Source: Planctomycetota bacterium (GTDB lineage: Bacteria > Planctomycetota > Phycisphaerae > WQYP01). From it: 45,984 nucleotides of DNA. Positions 7,313-15,839 of this stretch are shown piece by piece. Under the pieces are notes generated by a model. The model saw only the letters and a list, made by a program, of their open reading frames with translations. It ran no database searches and had not been told where the DNA came from. A program made the position numbers and the translations under genes. Location: positions 1-45,984 of the forward strand of contig JAJYGE010000567.1 of NCBI GenBank assembly GCA_021785155.1, in the 5' to 3' direction. Each line of letters starts with the position of its first letter. Position 1 is the first letter of the stretch.

Positions 7313-9376
7313 TCATATTGATTTACCGCCCCAAACCGCCAGCAACGCCACAACCATCAGCGTGACCACCGCCACCAGAACATATACCCCCGATCGTCGA
7401 TGCTTAAACAACTGCAGCCGGTTGGCCGCAACGGTCACCGGACGATCCAGCCGCTCCCAGAATGAGATATTCAAACCGCTTTCCGCCGCCGCCACAAGAA
7501 TGCTGGCCAGCCGGATCATAATCGCCAATGTCACCATCAGCCATTCCACCACCCAGCGATCCAGAAAAGCCACCGCTCGCCCGCACTGCCGCAACGGAAA
7601 ACCGAGAATGGCCACAAACAAATCCGCGAAATACATGTCCGCCATCAGCCAGCGATACACCAGATTAAAACCCGCCCGACGGCGCAGAGAATCCGCCTTC
7701 TCCAGACCACGTGCATAAACCAATCCCACCACCGCCAGCGCCGCCGGCCCCAGCCACACCAGGGGATGGAGAATCGCTCCGCTGAATCCCGATGGTATCT
7801 GTACCCCTAAGGCTGCGGATGTGTTGCCCAGTACATGCCTTAAAAGTTCCGCAAGATCGACAAATGGTTCACCGGCAATGATGGCTCCGATCAGCAGCAT
7901 CAACAAAGGAAATGTTTCAATGGCCATTTCCCCCTCCTTCCATGGCTCCCCGCGCGATTTGCCCGCGAATATCAGCCACCACCAGCGTGCCAGCGCCAAG
8001 GCCGTCACATAGCACATCGCCACGGGAACCCAGTATAAATATCTTCCGAATTCACCAATCGCCCAGCCGTAGGCATGAACATGCAGCAACCCGGTCCGCA
8101 TCACCATGGTGGTGCCGGAAAAGCCCGCGCCCGCGCCGCCAATAACCAGAAGGCCGGACACAATCGCTGTTATCGGCAGGCGTCTCCACGCCCCACCGAG
8201 TTGGGTTATATCCCGTTGCCCGCCGCCGGCCCGCAGCACCGTTCCCGCCGCCAGAAATAGCCCGCAGTATATCAGCCCGATCAGCATGGCTCCCAGCAGA
8301 CCCGCCGCGTAATCACCGGAACCAAAGAACAAAAAAGCCAACCCGCTCTGCGCAATCAGCAGCCAGGCCAACGTGCGCTTGATGTCCTTCTGTACCAGCG
8401 CTATCAGCGAACCGCAAAACTGCGTCGTTGCCCCCATCATGGCGACCGTCAATGCCGCGTTGAGATTCAGCAAGCCGAGGCTATGGGTCAAAAGCAACAG
8501 TCCGCCGCCCGCGATCAACGTGCCGGATAGCATGGCGTTGCCGCTGGACAGTCCGGTGATGGTTTCCGGCACCCACGTGTGAAATGGAAATTGTCCCGAT
8601 TTTGCCAGCGCGCCACCTACCACACAAACCCCACCCAGACTTCGCCACGTAAGCCCCGGAAACCACCGTCCCAGTCCGGGAATCAATGTCTCCCAGTCCG
8701 CAGCGCCGCCGGATGTATGCAATTGCCCGTGCCCGAACAAAATCTGGTGGTCTAGCGGAGAACCGCGTAATGCAAAAATCGTGATGCCGATTAAAAAAAT
8801 CACATCTCCAATCCCGGACGGCAGCAGTATGCGCCGCGCCACAACACGTTCCGATGGCCGGTTGCTCCATTCAATCATGCACCAGGCCGTATACCCCGCC
8901 AGTTCCAACGCTAAATACATTTGCATAACGTTAATTGATAACGCGGCCATCAGCAGCAGAAATGCCGTCAGATTGCCCATGGCAAAATAACCCGGAAGAA
9001 TGGCATTGGATTTAAGCATTCCCAACGCATGTACCTGCGTTAATAGTGCGATGAGCAGAAACAGCATGAAAAAAGCGAGATTCAATGAACCGCTGGAAAT
9101 GCCGATCTGCAGCGGTAGATTTGCCCCGTGCCCCGCTTTACTCCATAGCGACAGCCAGTTAAACCACAACACATGGGATGGCACCTGACCGGGACTTCCG
9201 GCATGAGCCAAACGCCGAATGATGGCCACCATCGCCGTCCCCAGCGCCGCCAGCATGGAACCAATGCCGATAAACGCCGCCGTTCGAGCCGATCGTCCGG
9301 CCGAACCCGCGAGAATGAGAAAACCACAGAACACAATACCCGCCGCCAGCAGTAATATAGAATTGGCGTACATCAT
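7313..9376 (-). CDS. nuoL: NuoL-like antiporter subunit, first gene of the LMN operon
   Basis: 687 residues with around 16 hydrophobic segments and the long C-terminal extension typical of NuoL. Recognisable motifs: LALELAGYTAW (TM5, Glu158 retained), GGALAKSGQFPFHTWVPET (canonical GAxxKSAQFPLHVWLPDA, Lys259 retained), and QKDIKRTLAW (canonical QxDIKRxLAYST, Lys333 retained). The HAATMVTAGVY motif of TM8 is changed to LSGTLIAGGG. In Complex I this subunit is the distal proton-pumping module carrying the lateral helix. No nuoA-K gene lies next to it; upstream is the divergent tyrS region. The partner could be a Complex I encoded elsewhere, or a different membrane-bound complex. Start chosen as the first of two adjacent ATG codons; the ribosome site is weak. 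Confidence 0.85.
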   Translation of the reverse strand: MMYANSILLLAAGIVFCGFLILAGSAGRSARTAAFIGIGSMLAALGTAMVAIIRRLAHAGSPGQVPSHVLWFNWLSLWSKAGHGANLPLQIGISSGSLNLAFFMLFLLIALLTQVHALGMLKSNAILPGYFAMGNLTAFLLLMAALSINVMQMYLALELAGYTAWCMIEWSNRPSERVVARRILLPSGIGDVIFLIGITIFALRGSPLDHQILFGHGQLHTSGGAADWETLIPGLGRWFPGLTWRSLGGVCVVGGALAKSGQFPFHTWVPETITGLSSGNAMLSGTLIAGGGLLLLTHSLGLLNLNAALTVAMMGATTQFCGSLIALVQKDIKRTLAWLLIAQSGLAFLFFGSGDYAAGLLGAMLIGLIYCGLFLAAGTVLRAGGGQRDITQLGGAWRRLPITAIVSGLLVIGGAGAGFSGTTMVMRTGLLHVHAYGWAIGEFGRYLYWVPVAMCYVTALALARWWWLIFAGKSRGEPWKEGEMAIETFPLLMLLIGAIIAGEPFVDLAELLRHVLGNTSAALGVQIPSGFSGAILHPLVWLGPAALAVVGLVYARGLEKADSLRRRAGFNLVYRWLMADMYFADLFVAILGFPLRQCGRAVAFLDRWVVEWLMVTLAIMIRLASILVAAAESGLNISFWERLDRPVTVAANRLQLFKHRRSGVYVLVAVVTLMVVALLAVWGGKSI

Positions 9377-10098
9377 CTAAGTCAGCCCATCCATCAACGA
9401 CGGTGGCACAATATCCGAAAACACTTCAGCCTTACTTCTCCTACCTGACAACAAAGTCTAATCCACAATCACTTCTGCGGCTACCCCACCCCACCCACCG
9501 TCTGGGCGGATGAAAATATAGAGGCGTTGTTCATACGATTTCTGTTGCGCCTCCATTGAGCACAGGATCGCAATCCGGTGGTTGGTCTGACAATATGCGG
9601 GGTTACCGCTACGTGAACAACGGCCAGAGACACGACGCCCACCACCGTCTCGGGCGGGGCCTGTTGATTTAATCAAAAATCTTGCTCGCAACTGGTCTTG
9701 CCGCGCTTAAAATGGGGGCGGCGTCGCACAAAACAGGGTTAAATTGGCAGGCCCCGCGCCGCGGACGTCGCAAGATGCGGCGACCCATGCGGTCTGCTCA
9801 CTATTTTCTCAACACCGGCGACTGCCGCGCAAAACGCGCGGTGCAAGCACACGCGGCTAAAAGGGGATGGGGGCTCCGGTACACTGCCCGGATTTATTGC
9901 CACGCCCGTAAGACTCTTTGGGCAGGCGTTGCTATGGCAAGAATTGGCCTATTCGCTAAACTGTTTGATTACCGTCGCATGGACTGTAGTCTATGGACAA
10001 TGATGGAATGTAAACTTTGCGCCACCGGCGCATCGAGGAAATTGAACCCATCGGCGGCTGACACAATACGTTGCAGGATGGGTTACGGAGCAAATGAA
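9377..10098. other. Long intergenic region between nuoL-like and tyrS, with repeats
   Basis: 722 bases between divergent genes. Open frames exist on both strands but none resembles a protein or has a ribosome site, and the in-frame extension of tyrS through this region is not homologous to TyrRS. It holds one copy of an 18-base repeat (9889-9906) also found at 15811-15828, and an imperfect direct repeat CCACCGTCT(C)GGGCGG at 9495-9509 and 9642-9657. The region may hold decayed sequence or an undetected regulatory leader. No tRNA-like fold was recognised. Confidence 0.5.
9889..9906. repeat. 18-base intergenic repeat, copy 1
   Basis: CGGATTTATTGCCACGCC occurs here and, identical, at 15811-15828, both in intergenic DNA. 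An exact 18-base match is unlikely by chance in a window this size (expected count of a few hundredths). It may belong to a dispersed repeat family. Confidence 0.5.
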
Positions 10099-11334
10099 AT
10101 GACCATCAAAGCCAAGGATGATTTTACGCCGGATATGCAAACACTGTTGCGGGGAGTGGACAAGATTTATTCGGCGAAAGAATTGCAGGATAGGCTTATC
10201 AAGGCGGCCAAAGAAGGCCGACAATTGCGCATTAAACTGGGCATGGACCCGACCGCACCGGATTTACACCTGGGCCACGCGGTGGTGCTCCGCAAACTGC
10301 GGCAGTTTCAGGATTTGGGCCACCGGGCGGTGCTGATTATCGGGGATTTTACCGCCATGATTGGTGATCCCACCGGGAAAAAGAAGACCCGGCCAATGCT
10401 GTCCGCACAACAGGTTCAGGAGAATGCGGCGAGTTATTTCGCTCAGGCCGGAAAAATTCTGGATACGAGTGCGGAAAAGCTGGAAATCCGTCGGAACAGT
10501 GAATGGCTTTCGACGATGAATTTTGCCGATGCTCTGCGACTGGCGCAGCAGATGACCGTAGCGCGGATGCTGGAACGCGACACGTTCAGCGAGCGTTACA
10601 AGGCCGGAGAGGCGATCTATATTCATGAGTTTATGTATCCACTGATGCAGGGCTGGGATTCCGTGATGATTAAAGCCGATGTGGAACTCGGCGGAACGGA
10701 TCAGACGTTTAATAATCTTGTCGGGCGGGATTTACAGGTGGGGCAGGGGCAGGAGCCGCAAATCGTGATGATTATGCCGATTCTCAGCGGTACCGACGGC
10801 ATACAGAAAATGGGAAAATCTCTGGGAAATTATGTGGGCGTGGCGGAAGCACCGCAGGAACAGTTTGGAAAAGCCATGAGCATTCCCGATACCCTCATGA
10901 AACAGTGGTTTGAACTTTGTACCGCATTATCACCGCAGGAAATTGCCGTGCAGGTGGATGGCCATCAGACCCATCCACGCCAAGCCAAAGAGCGGCTGGC
11001 ACGGCTGATCGTGGAGCAATTTCATAGCGCCGCCGATGCGGAAGTGGCCGCGGAAGACTTTCGGCGAAGATTTTCCGATGGGCAGTTGCCGCAGGAAATC
11101 AGCACGCAACAAATTGATGCCGCGCTGCTGAAGGACGGGCAGATCGGTCTGCTGGCGCTGATAAAAGCCGTAGGCTTCGCCCCCTCCACAAGCGAAGCGC
11201 GGCGACTGGTCGAAAGTGGCGCGGTAAGTTTTGACGGCCATAAAATAAGCGATCCAAGAATACAGGTATCGGTGAGCCAATTGCCGATTCTGCAAGTCGG
11301 CAAACGCCGCGTGTGTCGGGTGGTGGCAAAGTAG
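10099..11334 (+). CDS. tyrS: Tyrosyl-tRNA synthetase
   Basis: 411 residues from the ATG at 10099, chosen because GGAG ends eight bases before it and because the protein then begins as in other TyrRS; the longer open frame upstream adds unrelated sequence. The class I motifs are clear: HLGH at 57-60 (HIGH motif) after LGMDPTAPDL, and KMGKS at 237-241 (KMSKS motif). GGTDQTFN (198-205) is the tyrosine/tRNA site region. The C-terminus, from about 345, is an S4-type RNA-binding domain ending in VGKRRVCRV. The enzyme charges tRNA-Tyr in the cytoplasm. The sequence is of the type related to TyrZ. It stands alone, convergent with the MATE gene. Confidence 0.95.
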   Translation: MTIKAKDDFTPDMQTLLRGVDKIYSAKELQDRLIKAAKEGRQLRIKLGMDPTAPDLHLGHAVVLRKLRQFQDLGHRAVLIIGDFTAMIGDPTGKKKTRPMLSAQQVQENAASYFAQAGKILDTSAEKLEIRRNSEWLSTMNFADALRLAQQMTVARMLERDTFSERYKAGEAIYIHEFMYPLMQGWDSVMIKADVELGGTDQTFNNLVGRDLQVGQGQEPQIVMIMPILSGTDGIQKMGKSLGNYVGVAEAPQEQFGKAMSIPDTLMKQWFELCTALSPQEIAVQVDGHQTHPRQAKERLARLIVEQFHSAADAEVAAEDFRRRFSDGQLPQEISTQQIDAALLKDGQIGLLALIKAVGFAPSTSEARRLVESGAVSFDGHKISDPRIQVSVSQLPILQVGKRRVCRVVAK

Positions 11335-11380
11335 ATTTCTTCCAGGGCAGTACGATATTGGATGAGCCGCCGCCGAGCAC

Positions 11381-12817
11381 TTACGCCTTTTTGACGGACA
11401 TGGAAATCGGCTGATATAAATTATCACCAAGCACATTGAACTTTCGCCAGGCTTGGCTGTTCCAACGCCATAAATTAAGCAATCCGGAAATACATACGTA
11501 AAGCGTGGCCATCATCCATGGTCCCGGCGCTCCCCACGCCGGTTCCAACCGCATCACCAGCCCACCGCCAAGCACGCATAGAATCCACGCTAGGGCGGTG
11601 GTATAAAGCGTGGGCATCAGCGTATCACCGGCTCCGCGCAAAACCCCCAGGTACACAATGTTCATGCCGTCAAATATTTGAAAAATGGCACACAATATCA
11701 GCAAATGCCCGGCAATATGTCGTTGCTCCGCCGGTCCGAGCATAAAGCCCGCCAAGGCTCCACGAAAGAACAAAAATATTAAGCCGCATAATCCCATATA
11801 CATCATACTGATGGCCATGGCCCACCGGGCCGCGGACTTGGCACCGGCAATATCGCCCTGCCCGATGCGCTTGCCCACCAGAGCCGACGCCGCCATACTC
11901 ACGCCAACGGCAGGCATAAAGGAAAGGCTTAAATAGCGCATAACGGCACTTTGCGCCTCAGCGGCGGCCAGGCCGAAATGATCCACCCAAGCGAGCGAAA
12001 AAATAGTCCAACAGAGAATGTCACTTGATGATTGCACGCCCGAAGGCAATCCGATCCGCAATATCTGCCATAATTTTTTAAAATCCCATCGCCAGGCGCG
12101 GTGCGTATGGAACGTGACACGATAAGGCCTAGCCAGAAAAATCCCCAGCAGAATCATCAGCGACACACCGGAGGCAACGCTGGTAGCCAAGGCCGCTCCC
12201 AGCAATCCTAGACGCGGTGCCCCAAGGTGGCCAAAAATCAGCATCCAATCCAGAATTAAATTGACCACATTTCCCGCGATCCCGGCGGTAAACTGATGGA
12301 CTGGTCGATGCACGCCAAGAAAAAAATTGCCCAATACCGAGTTGGCAAAGTTGACCGGCGCAAGGATCAGCATGATCTGGGCAAAAAGCGTTTCCAGATG
12401 CAGGAGAGAATGATGGTGGCCCAACAATCTGAACCAGAATGGAACCAATGGGATCAGGGGAAAGAAAATGGCCGTCGAACCAGCGGCCAGCCATAAACCC
12501 TGCCAGGCAAAGCGGGCCGGTGCCTCAAGTTCGTTGCGGCCCAGCGACTGCGCTGAAAGAGTATTGATAACACCGGCCACACCCACACATGCGGCAACCA
12601 ACACCCACACGCTGATGCCACCGTTAAATGCCGCCGCCAGATTTACGCCATGGCCACCGTTCTGTCGATCCACTAATGAGAGCATCCAGCCGTCCATAAA
12701 CTGCATGAGCGTGTAGCTGATGGTCCCGGCGATCGTGGGAATGGCCAGGCGCAAAAGTGTGGCCAGGATTCCCGAATCCGCCGGCAGGTTGGAAAATTCC
12801 GCATGGTTTTTATTCAT
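11381..12817 (-). CDS. MATE family multidrug/cation antiporter
   Basis: 478 residues with 12 hydrophobic segments in two similar halves, the normal length and layout for MATE (NorM/DinF-like) transporters, which export drugs or metabolites in exchange for Na+ or H+. Typical features are the N-terminal LLRLAIPTIAGTISYTLMQF, the first-half NLILDWMLIFGHLGAPRLG block (canonical NxxLDxxxIFG), and a second-half GLPSGVQSSSDILCW segment. Substrate cannot be told. It is convergent with tyrS (46 bases) and divergent from a small membrane protein (62 bases), so it is monocistronic. Ribosome site weak. Confidence 0.9.
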   Translation of the reverse strand: MNKNHAEFSNLPADSGILATLLRLAIPTIAGTISYTLMQFMDGWMLSLVDRQNGGHGVNLAAAFNGGISVWVLVAACVGVAGVINTLSAQSLGRNELEAPARFAWQGLWLAAGSTAIFFPLIPLVPFWFRLLGHHHSLLHLETLFAQIMLILAPVNFANSVLGNFFLGVHRPVHQFTAGIAGNVVNLILDWMLIFGHLGAPRLGLLGAALATSVASGVSLMILLGIFLARPYRVTFHTHRAWRWDFKKLWQILRIGLPSGVQSSSDILCWTIFSLAWVDHFGLAAAEAQSAVMRYLSLSFMPAVGVSMAASALVGKRIGQGDIAGAKSAARWAMAISMMYMGLCGLIFLFFRGALAGFMLGPAEQRHIAGHLLILCAIFQIFDGMNIVYLGVLRGAGDTLMPTLYTTALAWILCVLGGGLVMRLEPAWGAPGPWMMATLYVCISGLLNLWRWNSQAWRKFNVLGDNLYQPISMSVKKA

Positions 12818-12879
12818 TCGCTTGCCTGTCAGGCCCTTTTGACACTAAAATCCATCGGTTTGATAAAGGAAGCCTCAAA

Positions 12880-13248
12880 ATGAGTGAGCAAATGTTAACC
12901 CTTGATACCGCATCCTTCGCTCCGTACCATGATGACAATCAGTCCGCCGGTCCAATTCATACCCTGGCATGGGTGATTGTATTGGCGGCCGGTGTCGCCT
13001 GCCTGATCGCCAATTGGATTGTACACTTTAATTATCTTCCGCACGCTCCAATTGCGGACTACGGCTTCGCGGGGGCATTGGATCTGGAATTACATATTCT
13101 CGGTTGTGCGATTGCCGGCGTGGCGGTGGGTATTTCACCCAAGGTTAAGCCCGCGCTGGCGTTAAGCCTGCTGGTGCTGGTGGCCAATATCGCATTCTAT
13201 GTCCTGATGTTTCTTGCCGGCCCGTTTACCAGTCTGCCCGTACGGTGA
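12880..13248 (+). CDS. Small membrane protein, unknown function
   Basis: 122 residues from the ATG at 12880, supported by AAAGGA nine bases upstream. After a 28-residue polar start come three hydrophobic segments: about 28-47, a less hydrophobic one near 66-83, and 88-115. I recognise no family; the pattern resembles small inner-membrane proteins. It lies between the divergent MATE gene and the convergent MazG-like gene, so it is transcribed alone. Confidence 0.6.
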   Translation: MSEQMLTLDTASFAPYHDDNQSAGPIHTLAWVIVLAAGVACLIANWIVHFNYLPHAPIADYGFAGALDLELHILGCAIAGVAVGISPKVKPALALSLLVLVANIAFYVLMFLAGPFTSLPVR

Positions 13249-13303
13249 ACCGGATCAATTCGATCAACTTGCGCCGCAAACGGCAATAGAACTTTCCGCG
13301 GCA

Positions 13304-13585
13304 TTACTTGAAGCCCCGAGGTCCTCCGGATTTGAAATATTTCTTTTCAATCGCGGCGGTCAGATCAATATCGTGGATATTTGCCAGCGTGCATAACCAC
13401 GCCAGCACATCGGCAAATTCTTCTTCCTGATTGGCCCGGTCATCACCCTGTAAAGCGGTGGCTAACTCACCGACTTCCTCAATCAACCACATAAATGTTG
13501 GTGCGGATCCGCGCTGAATATCACGGGCGGAATATTTATCTCGAATGTGGGATTGAAATTGTCCAATGCTGATTGCCTGGGACAT
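13304..13585 (-). CDS. MazG-like nucleotide pyrophosphohydrolase
   Basis: 93 residues, a single all-alpha MazG-fold domain. The acidic Mg-binding signature is present: WLIEEVGELATAL (EExxE) and, 20 residues later, EEEFADVLAWL (ExxD). Such proteins hydrolyse noncanonical or excess NTPs/dNTPs to NMP and pyrophosphate. GAAAGG lies seven bases before the ATG. It follows the RDD gene on the same strand with a 71-base gap and may be co-transcribed. The short length groups it with MazG-like/iMazG proteins, not the two-domain E. coli MazG; the symbol is therefore left blank. Confidence 0.85.
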   Translation of the reverse strand: MSQAISIGQFQSHIRDKYSARDIQRGSAPTFMWLIEEVGELATALQGDDRANQEEEFADVLAWLCTLANIHDIDLTAAIEKKYFKSGGPRGFK

Positions 13586-13656
13586 GATAAAACCTTTCTT
13601 TATCCAGAAACGTGTACAAGTTTAGGATGATCCACGACAAGTAGTCGCATCGGCGT

Positions 13657-15621
13657 CTAACTGGTCTTTTCACCGGTCGCAACATTCTGTACAACCACTG
13701 TCCGCGCCATGATGTCACCGATGCGCTGGCGATCGGTGGATACAAACATAAACACCAGAACAACCACCGCGACCATTTCCGCCACACGAAAGAGGTTTCG
13801 CGTCAGCAGCGATACAAACCCCGGCCTTTGTCCGGACATGTCCACAACAGTAAGCCCCAGGATCCATTTTCCGATGGATCGTGCAAAGATCAACTCGGTG
13901 ACGGTAACGTGAAGCTCATAAATAGCCAGCATCCATAAAAATTGAGGGACCTTCAGGAGATTCTGCGGATTGAAAAGCAAGTCCAGTGATGCCGCCGCCA
14001 TTTTCACCCAATCCGCGCGGGTATAGAGATGAAATATTACCATGACCACCAGCGCCGCCAAGGCCAGATCAATTCCGGCGGCCGCAAATCGGCGATACAG
14101 CCGCGCCACCTGTAAATTGGGCGTAATCTGCAAAGCCCCAAACGGCTCCTTTCGCCGCCAGACGGACAGCGCCAGGAGCACAATCAACGCGGCTAGAATC
14201 AGCCGCTCATACTCACCGGGAGCATCGATTGTCCTGGCGAGAGGAACAACGCTTTGTGGTCCTTGCAGCAAGCGGCCCGTCTGATTAAATGTGTATTCTG
14301 TGAGCTTACGCCCTGCCTGCCGCATTACAATCGCAAAGCAATCTCCATCGCGCCCCAAGGCTACATCACTTAATGCGCTACCGACGGTTGCCGATAGCAG
14401 TGTACCGGGCCAGCGCGTCATACGAACCGATCCATTTTCGGTGATACCTACCAACAACCCGGTAATATCCGTTTGGCCTCCGCGCCCCGATGATGTCCAG
14501 GCGAGTACGCCATGATGGCCCATTTGAGCGCCCAGAAGGCCATGGGCAGGATGCGAAAGCGACACCGCCGTCATCGTATCCCATTGCAGATGTCCGGAAC
14601 GCAAATCCATACTTTGGCCGGTAAGATCATGTGCGCCGACTAAACGGAACACGATCAACCTATCGTCTACCACCATCATGACGGTTCGGCCCACCACCAG
14701 TAAATTGGACACATGCGCAGAAAGTGCCGGCGGTGGAAGCATCGACCAATGATTATCATGCAGCACCAACAGATGCCAGGCCGGCACAGCTAATGCAACA
14801 GAAGCCTTGGCGGAAACTCGTGCGGCGGCAGGTTTGGCGGCGGCAATTTTGGACCTGGTGGAAGTCAAAACACCCGCCGATGGCGGCGGGGCTTTATTCC
14901 CAGACGCCTTCGCCGCCGGTTGGGTTGTAACCGCGGTGCCGGCGGGCACGTTTGTGCCTGAAGCTTGCGCCAGCGGCGGAATTGCGGCTGGCGGAGAGGT
15001 ACCGATCATTCTGGATTCCAGAATTCCCAGTCGTTGTAATAACTGCTGCCCAGGTGAGATAATATTTTTCGTTTTTTGAGGGACACCGAACCCGTAAGCC
15101 AGAAGGTAGACGTTGCCATTATCGGACGCGGCGGCCACCGGCGAAAATTCCCCCGCCAAAATGGGTAAACGCACCGAACCCTTCGATCCGAAACAAAGAG
15201 CCGAGGCATTCTGGAAGAAAAGATATACGCCATGATGCATGGCCCCATTGGCGGGATTTCGTGCCGCGACTGCGCAGAGCGGATAACCTGTAAACGCTCC
15301 CATTGATATCTGCCGCCACAAAGGAGAGTTGCCGTGGCGCGCATTAATCACATGGGATAGCAATAAGAATTGCGGCCCCGCCCCCGGCTGGGAAGGTTTG
15401 GAAGGAACTATCATCCATAAGTGCCCGCGACTGCCCGCCGCCAGCAAGCGGGGCAATGCAAGAAGGCGGCGATCAGGGGGCAACTGCCGCGCGCGTAATG
15501 CCGGACCTGCCGGAGCTGTTGCAACTGCGGCCGGTACTCCCCCACTGCTGAATATCAGCCACGGAAAAGCAGCTAACAGAACAATCCAATACAACCGAAG
15601 ATTCGCAAACCGATTTTTCAT
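13657..15621 (-). CDS. Secreted beta-rich domain fused to C-terminal RDD membrane domain
   Basis: 654 residues. Residues 9-35 are a signal peptide or anchor. Residues about 50-460 are a large extracytoplasmic region with repeated short hydrophobic strands, suggestive of a beta-propeller, interrupted near 200-270 by an Ala/Pro/Thr-rich linker. A membrane segment follows near 470-485, then from 505 an RDD domain: RRFAAAGID (Arg and Asp of the family name), RSIGKWILGLTVVD, RNLFR, and RQRIGDIMARTVVV. RDD domains are membrane modules, some linked to ion exchange. The fusion of sensor-like outer part and RDD is seen in Planctomycetes-type genomes as far as I recall; function unknown. No clear ribosome site at the ATG. 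Confidence 0.75.
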   Translation of the reverse strand: MKNRFANLRLYWIVLLAAFPWLIFSSGGVPAAVATAPAGPALRARQLPPDRRLLALPRLLAAGSRGHLWMIVPSKPSQPGAGPQFLLLSHVINARHGNSPLWRQISMGAFTGYPLCAVAARNPANGAMHHGVYLFFQNASALCFGSKGSVRLPILAGEFSPVAAASDNGNVYLLAYGFGVPQKTKNIISPGQQLLQRLGILESRMIGTSPPAAIPPLAQASGTNVPAGTAVTTQPAAKASGNKAPPPSAGVLTSTRSKIAAAKPAAARVSAKASVALAVPAWHLLVLHDNHWSMLPPPALSAHVSNLLVVGRTVMMVVDDRLIVFRLVGAHDLTGQSMDLRSGHLQWDTMTAVSLSHPAHGLLGAQMGHHGVLAWTSSGRGGQTDITGLLVGITENGSVRMTRWPGTLLSATVGSALSDVALGRDGDCFAIVMRQAGRKLTEYTFNQTGRLLQGPQSVVPLARTIDAPGEYERLILAALIVLLALSVWRRKEPFGALQITPNLQVARLYRRFAAAGIDLALAALVVMVIFHLYTRADWVKMAAASLDLLFNPQNLLKVPQFLWMLAIYELHVTVTELIFARSIGKWILGLTVVDMSGQRPGFVSLLTRNLFRVAEMVAVVVLVFMFVSTDRQRIGDIMARTVVVQNVATGEKTS

Positions 15622-15839
15622 AGTAGCATTTTATGGCTGATTAAGGACTTCCGCGACTGTTGCAAGGGCGGGTGAGGGTGCGCGACGCACTATGCGGTGC
15701 GGCGAACGAGGCGTGGCACTTTTTTCCGGACGAACAGCGAAATCGACGGCATAAATGCCGGCGCTAAGAGAATGCTTGGCCTTGGAGACGCGCACCCCCG
15801 ACCCCTAGTTCGGATTTATTGCCACGCCGGGCGAGCACA
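15622..15839. repeat. Intergenic region with inverted and dispersed repeats
   Basis: 218 bases between the AsmA-like gene and the RDD gene, both on the minus strand. It contains GGCGTGGCA (15710-15718) and its complement TGCCACGCC near 15820-15828, each joined to a CCG/CGG by an AT-rich spacer, giving imperfect ends of a roughly 119-base unit (15710-15828). GGGTGCGCG (15676-15684) also has a complement at 15789-15797. The right end is the 18-base repeat shared with 9889-9906. It may be a small mobile or structural repeat; no coding capacity recognised. Confidence 0.4.
15811..15828. repeat. 18-base intergenic repeat, copy 2
   Basis: Identical to 9889-9906 (CGGATTTATTGCCACGCC). Its complement is similar to 15710-15728 on the other strand, with GGCGTGGCA and CCG conserved around a different spacer. 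Confidence 0.5.

Noticed and set aside
9458..9691. 77-residue minus-strand frame between nuoL-like and tyrS
   Set aside because: Arginine/glycine-rich, no ribosome site, no family likeness; the underlying DNA contains direct repeats.
9682..10098. In-frame extension of tyrS to a 550-residue protein
   Set aside because: The added 139 residues do not resemble TyrRS, and a Shine-Dalgarno sequence (GGAG) with correct spacing marks the ATG at 10099, where known TyrRS proteins begin.
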